Assembly (NCBI GenBank): GCA_937893015.1 | Contig: CALBJX010000012.1 | Coordinates: forward strand, 1-11,454 | Source of the DNA: an uncultured Verrucomicrobiales bacterium | GTDB taxonomy: Bacteria > Verrucomicrobiota > Verrucomicrobiia > Verrucomicrobiales > Akkermansiaceae | Direction of reading: 5' to 3' | DNA: 11,454 nt | Part shown: piece by piece, positions 7,442-11,454 of the stretch | Layout: every line of letters starts with the position of its first letter | Numbering within the stretch: the stretch's first letter is position 1 | The notes under the pieces: generated by a model | What the model saw: the letters and a program-made list of their open reading frames with translations, nothing else | Database searches by the model: none | Told to the model about the DNA's origin: nothing | Translations under genes and position numbers: made by a program

Positions 7442-8103
7442 TGTTCCGCTTCCTCAAAAAGTGCTGCCTGAAACTGCTGATGCTGCCGCTCGCCCTGGCG
7501 GTGGCAGTGCTGATTTGTTTCGGTGCGCTGGAGGCGTGGACAGGCAGCGTGGCGGGGCCGCATTGCCACGACTCCGTGGCGGATTGCCGCGCGGGGGATG
7601 TCGCCGTGGTGCTGGGGTGCACCCCCACCATCAAAGGCCGCCGCAACAAGTATTTCACAGGGCGCATGGATGCCGCCGCCGAGCTGTGGAAAAGCGGCAA
7701 GGTGCGCTGTTTCATCGTCTCGGGTGACAACAGCCAGAAGTACTACAACGAGCCGCGCTACATGACGGAAGCCCTCGTCTCCCGCGGTGTGCCGAGGGAG
7801 AAAATCGTGCCTGATTACGCGGGCCTGCGCACCTACGATTCCGTCGTCCGCGCCGAGCGCATTTTCGGGGCGGAGAAAATCACCTTCATCAGCCAGCCCG
7901 ACCATGTGGAACGCGCCGTCACCATGGCGCGTGCATTGGGCATGGATGCAGAGGGGCTGGAGGCCCCCGACCATGTGAACCGCCGCGCCATTCGCCTGAA
8001 ACAGTGGCTGCGTGAACGCGCCGCCCGCGTCGCGATGTTCTTCGATGTCGTGACGCACCACGAACCGCGCCACCTCGGCGAACGTATTGCGCTGCCCGAA
8101 TAA
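7441..8103 (+). CDS. sanA: SanA/YdcF-family (DUF218) envelope protein
   Basis: This 220-residue protein is a close match in layout to E. coli SanA, an inner-membrane protein linked to envelope barrier function (vancomycin exclusion at high temperature). It has an N-terminal membrane anchor (about 10-30, after FRFLKKCCLK) and a periplasmic DUF218 domain. Shared motifs are VAVVLG (54-59), KVRCFIVSGDN-YNEP (87-105), ALVSRGVPREKIVPDYAGLRT-DSVVR (111-137), HVERAVTMARALGM (155-168) and the C-terminal FFD-EPRHLGERIALP (200-219). The length is close to E. coli SanA. It overlaps the mutarotase stop by one base and has no Shine-Dalgarno of its own, which fits translational coupling. The biochemical activity of the family is not established. 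YdcF is the other family branch, but the YNEP and EPR-LG motifs favour SanA. Confidence 0.88.
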   Translation: MFRFLKKCCLKLLMLPLALAVAVLICFGALEAWTGSVAGPHCHDSVADCRAGDVAVVLGCTPTIKGRRNKYFTGRMDAAAELWKSGKVRCFIVSGDNSQKYYNEPRYMTEALVSRGVPREKIVPDYAGLRTYDSVVRAERIFGAEKITFISQPDHVERAVTMARALGMDAEGLEAPDHVNRRAIRLKQWLRERAARVAMFFDVVTHHEPRHLGERIALPE

Positions 8104-8128
8104 ATTTTACCCCCCCTCCCATCAAAAA

Positions 8129-9658
8129 ATGTTTTCGCTTGTCACTTGCTCCGCGATGGCGGGGATTGCCGAATGGGTCTGCTGCCCCGGGGCGCTGACC
8201 CCGCCGCTGTACCGCACCTTGGCGAGCTGCCCCGTTGTCCACCGCTGGGCGGTGAGCGACCCGCACACGGCGGCATATTTTGCCCTGGGGCGCGTGCAGG
8301 CTACGGCGCGTCCCGTGGCGGTTGTGGCGGGCAGCGGCGCGGATGCCGCCGCCATGCTTCCCGCCGTGCAGGAGGCGTACTACGAGCGCCGCCCGCTGCT
8401 CGTCATCACCATGGCGGAGCTCAGCGACAACGGCGGTTCGGGTGCCCCGCAAGCCGTCGAGACGGAAAACCTCTTCGGGATCTTTGCCCCCACGCACACG
8501 TTGGAGCTGCCCTGCGCCGTCTCCGACCTGCCCGACTTCGCGGGTCTGCTCTCCGACGGTTTCCCCGTGCACCTGCACTTGCGGCTCAACAGCGAGGCGC
8601 TGCGCTGCCAAGGCGATTTCTCTGCTACGGAAGTGGGCGAAGCCCCCGCGCCGCCCGCCTTCCGCGGCTCGCTTGTGGCCCTCTCGCAGATGCTGCGTTT
8701 CCGCGCCGTGGAGGGGCTGGTGCTGATCATCGGCGCATTGGAACCCGCAGAGCAGGAGCCCGTTCTTTGGCTTGCGCAGACGCTCCGCGTGCCCGTGTTG
8801 GCGGAGGCCGCAAGCGGTCTGCGGGAGGAGCTCTCCCCCTACCTCCTGCACGATGCCGCCGCCATCCTGCGCTCCTGCCCGCCGCGCTTTGTGCTGCGCG
8901 TGGGCGATGTTCCGCGCGACCCCTTTTGGCAGGCTCTGGAGGACATGCCGCAGACGGAGGTCTTCTCCGTCACCCGCACGGGTTTCTCGGGGCTCAACCG
9001 CAAGAGCACAGTCATCGAGGGCGACCCCGAACAAATCATGAAGGCGCTCGGCGATGTGCCCACCATCGGCGACACGGAGCGCCTGCTGCCCCGCGCCCGC
9101 CACGCCGCGGGCCGCATGGAGGAAGAGGTGCTGTCCTCCCCCGAATCCGCCCCCGCCTTGGTGCGGGCGCTGTCCCACTACGCTGCGCTGGCCGATGTCG
9201 TCTGCCTCGGCAGCCCCACGGCGGCTGCGCTCTGGAACCGCTACGCACAGACGCAGATAGCCACCCTCTATGTGCGTGACCTCGCTGCCCGCAGCAGCGC
9301 GGGCGTGCTTGCCTCCTTCCTCGGCAATGCGGCGGATGCGCCGAGTGCCTTCTGCATGCTCGGCGACATCGCCCTGCTTCGCGACGCCGCCGCGCCCGCC
9401 GGCCTCCTGCACGAGCTGCCGGCGGGCAAGCGCATCATCGCCGTGCTCAGCAACGGCGGTGCGGGGCAGGCGCGCGAGGAAAGCGCGGAGGACATCGAGT
9501 GGGAACGCCTCATGATGCAGCCGCCCGCCATTTCCCTCGCAGATACGGCCGCCCTCTGGGGGGCGGAATACTACTCTGTCCGCAGTGAGGCCGATCTCGA
9601 AGTGCTGGACACCATCGAGGAGGGTGCCATCGCCCTGCTGGAGCTCATGCCTGAATAA
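8129..9658 (+). CDS. MenD-like ThDP-fold protein, probably catalytically altered
   Basis: This 509-residue protein follows the plan of MenD, the thiamine-diphosphate enzyme that makes SEPHCHC in menaquinone synthesis. Matches include CCPGALTPPL (18-27, for CPGSRSTPL), AAYFALG (48-54), RPVAVVAGSGADAAAMLPAVQEAYY (61-85), RPLLVITM (88-95), DFAGLLSDGFPVHLHLRL (136-153), SGLREE (229-234), FVLRVGD (254-260), GDIALLRD (412-419) and SNGG (441-444). Key positions differ: the DER motif with the cofactor-activating Glu is DPH (Asp44, Pro45, His46), the SR of PGSR is AL, and the Asn that binds Mg appears as Ser441, although Asp413 remains. It is also shorter than typical MenD (550-590), mainly at the N-terminus. 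The ATG at 8129 is preferred; 8087 would add 14 residues overlapping sanA. It is either a pseudoenzyme or an enzyme with changed chemistry. Family 0.85; altered function is inference. Confidence 0.83.
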   Translation: MFSLVTCSAMAGIAEWVCCPGALTPPLYRTLASCPVVHRWAVSDPHTAAYFALGRVQATARPVAVVAGSGADAAAMLPAVQEAYYERRPLLVITMAELSDNGGSGAPQAVETENLFGIFAPTHTLELPCAVSDLPDFAGLLSDGFPVHLHLRLNSEALRCQGDFSATEVGEAPAPPAFRGSLVALSQMLRFRAVEGLVLIIGALEPAEQEPVLWLAQTLRVPVLAEAASGLREELSPYLLHDAAAILRSCPPRFVLRVGDVPRDPFWQALEDMPQTEVFSVTRTGFSGLNRKSTVIEGDPEQIMKALGDVPTIGDTERLLPRARHAAGRMEEEVLSSPESAPALVRALSHYAALADVVCLGSPTAAALWNRYAQTQIATLYVRDLAARSSAGVLASFLGNAADAPSAFCMLGDIALLRDAAAPAGLLHELPAGKRIIAVLSNGGAGQAREESAEDIEWERLMMQPPAISLADTAALWGAEYYSVRSEADLEVLDTIEEGAIALLELMPE

Positions 9659-9692
9659 GTTTTTCGTCCCGCCCGCCCCACCCCGTCCCGCC

Positions 9693-10052
9693 ATGTATAT
9701 CCCCACACAGGAAGAACGCTACCGCAAGGTTGCCACGCTCACCCTGCTGCTCTGCCTCGTTGTCCCGAGCGCGGTGGTCGCATGGTTGGCGGATGCAGGT
9801 GATGTGCTCTCTTGCTCCATGGCCTTCCTGCAACCGCCGGCACTGCTCTTTGATGCGCTCGGCTTCAACGCCACGGCGGCGCTCTGCTTTTCCGCCGTCA
9901 TCCAGGCGCTGTTCTTTTGGCGTTTGGCGGTCAGCAAGCGGCTGACCGCCAAGCACAAGCTCACCATCGCCGTGACATGGGGCATGCTCACCGCCCTGCT
10001 GCTGCGCCTGCTCATCGCCTTCCTGCTGTGGCGGCAGCTCACGGGACACTAA
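9693..10052 (+). CDS. Small membrane protein of unknown function, three predicted helices
   Basis: I do not recognise this 119-residue protein. A short polar start (YIPTQEERYRK) is followed by three hydrophobic segments, about 13-33, 50-80 and 89-113. The charged link SKRLTAKHK (81-89) between the last two would face the cytoplasm under the positive-inside rule. It has one Cys in the first segment (21) and two more (41, 65), with no known motif. The gene sits 34 nt after the MenD-like gene, behind a C-rich spacer without a Shine-Dalgarno, and 13 nt before rmuC, so it is surely cotranscribed with both. Its frame is open back to 9585, inside the preceding gene, but the ATG at 9693 is the first outside it. 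The membrane prediction and operon position support a real gene. Confidence 0.75.
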   Translation: MYIPTQEERYRKVATLTLLLCLVVPSAVVAWLADAGDVLSCSMAFLQPPALLFDALGFNATAALCFSAVIQALFFWRLAVSKRLTAKHKLTIAVTWGMLTALLLRLLIAFLLWRQLTGH

Positions 10053-10065
10053 CCCCTTTTCCCCT

Positions 10066-11418
10066 ATGTTCTACATCCTCCCCTCCCTCCTCACCCTGCT
10101 TCTGGCGGGTCTTGTGGCTCTTCTTGTGTATGCCCACCGCCGCCTGAACGCCGTCTGCGGGCAGAATGCCGCCCTGCAAAGCGACAAGGACGCCCTCACC
10201 CGCGAGCTCGCCGCGCAGCAGGAACGCCACGCCGCCGCCCTCGATGCGGAAGAACGCCGCCACAGGCAGGAACTGCGCCACGCCGACGACCGCCATGAGC
10301 TGGAGCTGGAAAACCTCCGCGGGCTCATGGCCAAAGACAAGCTGCATTACGACGAGCTCAAACAGAAACAGGAGGAACACTGGCAGGACAACCTGAAACA
10401 GCTCGAAGAACGCTTCAAAAACCTCGCGGGCGAAATCCTCTCCGGCAACTCCGCCAAGCTCAAGGACACCAACCGCGAACAGATGGAGGGCATCCTGAAC
10501 CCCCTGCGCGAGCAGCTGGACAAGCTCGGCGCCGCCGTGCACGAGAGCAACAAGGAAACCGCAGGCGCCAAGGCCACGTTGGCGGAGCAGCTCAAGCAGC
10601 TCATGGACAAGACCGAGCACCTCGGGCAGGAAGCCCTCGCGCTCACACAGGCCCTGCGCGGGGATTCCAAGGCGCAGGGCGACTGGGGCGAGATGATTCT
10701 GGAAAAGATGCTGGAGCGCAGCGGTTTGGTGCGCGATGAGCACTACTTCCTCCAAGAGGACATCAAGGATGCCGACAACCGCCACTACCGCCCGGATGTG
10801 ATTGTGCGCTTCCCGCGCGAGCGCAGCGTCATCATCGACTCCAAGGTCTCGCTCACCGCCTATGTGCAATATACCGCCGCCGCGGATGATGCCGAACGCG
10901 CCGCCGCGCTGAAAGCCCACCTCCTCTCCGTCAAAAAGCACATCGACGAGCTGGCGAAGAAGAACTACACCGCCTTGGTGAAGGAGAGCATCGGCTACGT
11001 GCTCATGTTCCTGCCCAACGAGGCCTCCTATATCGCCGCCGTGCAGGCGGACCCCGCCCTCACCACCTACGCGCTGGAGAACAACATTATCGTCGTGAGC
11101 CCCACCAACCTCGTGATGGCGCTCCAGCTTGCCCACAACCTGTGGCAGAACGAAGCCCAGCAGCAGAACGTGGAAAAGATTTTTGACCGCGCCACCCAGC
11201 TCTACGAGAAATTCCAAGGTTTTCAGCAGAGCTTTTTGGAAGTCGGCAACCGCATGCAGCAGGCCGTGAGCGCCTATGAGGAAGCCGACAAAAAGCTCTC
11301 CCGCGGCAACGGCAATTTTGTGCGCCAGGTGGAGATGCTCACCCGAATGGGCGTGACCCCCAACCCCAAGAAACGCCTCGTGCTGCAAGAGAGCGAGGAG
11401 GAAAATGAGGATTTGTAG
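10066..11418 (+). CDS. rmuC: DNA recombination protein RmuC
   Basis: This 450-residue protein matches RmuC, a family with a nuclease-like fold that in E. coli limits inversions between short inverted repeats. An N-terminal membrane helix (about 4-22) is followed by a long charged coiled coil (about 26-190), then the RmuC domain: GDWGEMILEKMLERSGL (205-221), RPDVIVRFP (242-250), VIIDSKVSLTAY (255-266), YVLMFLPNEASYIAA (311-325), ENNIIVVSPTNLVMALQLAHNLW (338-360) and the family C-terminus (to about 432). Asp244 and Asp258-Ser-Lys260 form a PD-(D/E)XK-like core, with Glu209 as a possible further ligand. It ends in an acidic tail (ESEEENEDL). Length is normal and the gene looks intact. It is the last gene of the run; no terminator is visible before the window ends. 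Confidence 0.94.
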   Translation: MFYILPSLLTLLLAGLVALLVYAHRRLNAVCGQNAALQSDKDALTRELAAQQERHAAALDAEERRHRQELRHADDRHELELENLRGLMAKDKLHYDELKQKQEEHWQDNLKQLEERFKNLAGEILSGNSAKLKDTNREQMEGILNPLREQLDKLGAAVHESNKETAGAKATLAEQLKQLMDKTEHLGQEALALTQALRGDSKAQGDWGEMILEKMLERSGLVRDEHYFLQEDIKDADNRHYRPDVIVRFPRERSVIIDSKVSLTAYVQYTAAADDAERAAALKAHLLSVKKHIDELAKKNYTALVKESIGYVLMFLPNEASYIAAVQADPALTTYALENNIIVVSPTNLVMALQLAHNLWQNEAQQQNVEKIFDRATQLYEKFQGFQQSFLEVGNRMQQAVSAYEEADKKLSRGNGNFVRQVEMLTRMGVTPNPKKRLVLQESEEENEDL

Positions 11419-11420
11419 GG

Positions 11421-11448
11421 ATGTACGATTTACGATGTACGATGTACG
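11421..11448. repeat. Four tandem 7-bp units after rmuC
   Basis: Two bases after the rmuC stop are four exact-length heptamers: ATGTACG, ATTTACG, ATGTACG, ATGTACG (consensus ATKTACG). The window ends six bases later, so the tract may continue. As at fucI, the tract begins with GGATG right after the stop codon. It contains no gene. Confidence 0.8.
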
Positions 11449-11454
11449 AAGTCA

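Noticed and set aside
9659..9692. C-rich spacer before the small membrane protein gene
   Set aside because: Examined for a hairpin, promoter or ribosome-binding site; none seen. It is probably compositional.
7919..11388. Long minus-strand open frames (7919-9706, 10039-11388) opposite the MenD-like and rmuC genes
   Set aside because: Same cause: mirror frames of well-supported genes, with no recognisable domains.

Overview
This 11.4 kb window is GC-rich (clearly above 55% by eye) and comes from a Gram-negative bacterium: it encodes an outer-membrane efflux lipoprotein, a periplasmic adaptor, an RlpA-like protein and a SanA-like envelope protein. Almost no gene has a recognisable Shine-Dalgarno sequence. 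The gene content, the GC level and the AT-rich 7-bp repeat tracts between genes would fit the Verrucomicrobiota (Akkermansia relatives), but this taxonomic guess is weak because no marker gene is present.

Layout: (1) bases 3-788 (+) hold the C-terminal half of L-fucose isomerase, with all three metal ligands. (2) Bases 789-937 are a spacer with a 7-bp repeat tract, a small hairpin and a strong bidirectional terminator that serves two convergent transcripts. (3) Bases 5840-938 (-) are a four-gene tripartite efflux operon, in transcription order: MacA-like adaptor, MacB-type ATPase, MacB-type permease, TolC/NodT-family outer-membrane lipoprotein. The ATPase and permease that form one protein in E. 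coli MacB are separate here and overlap by 4 bp. (4) Bases 5841-6006 are a divergent control region with two sigma70-like promoters, each with its -10 box ending exactly 7 nt before a start codon, plus an 8-bp inverted repeat over one -35 box. (5) Bases 6007-6516 (+) encode an RlpA-like double-psi beta-barrel protein. (6) Bases 6593-11418 (+) are a tight run of five genes: YeaD-like hexose-6-phosphate mutarotase, SanA/YdcF protein, MenD-like protein, small three-helix membrane protein and RmuC. The gaps are -1 to 34 nt, so this is probably one operon.

The efflux operon is a self-sufficient export machine: ATPase and permease in the inner membrane, adaptor across the periplasm and exit duct in the outer membrane. 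Its substrate cannot be read from the sequence. The second operon mixes sugar-phosphate, envelope and DNA-maintenance functions with no obvious common pathway.

The best leads are: a MenD-like protein whose TPP-activating glutamate is replaced by proline and whose Mg-binding asparagine appears to be serine, suggesting a pseudoenzyme or changed chemistry; promoters placed so close to start codons that the mRNAs should be leaderless; and three intergenic tracts built on a strict 7-bp period but with different unit sequences. I saw no mobile element, CRISPR array, tRNA or rRNA.
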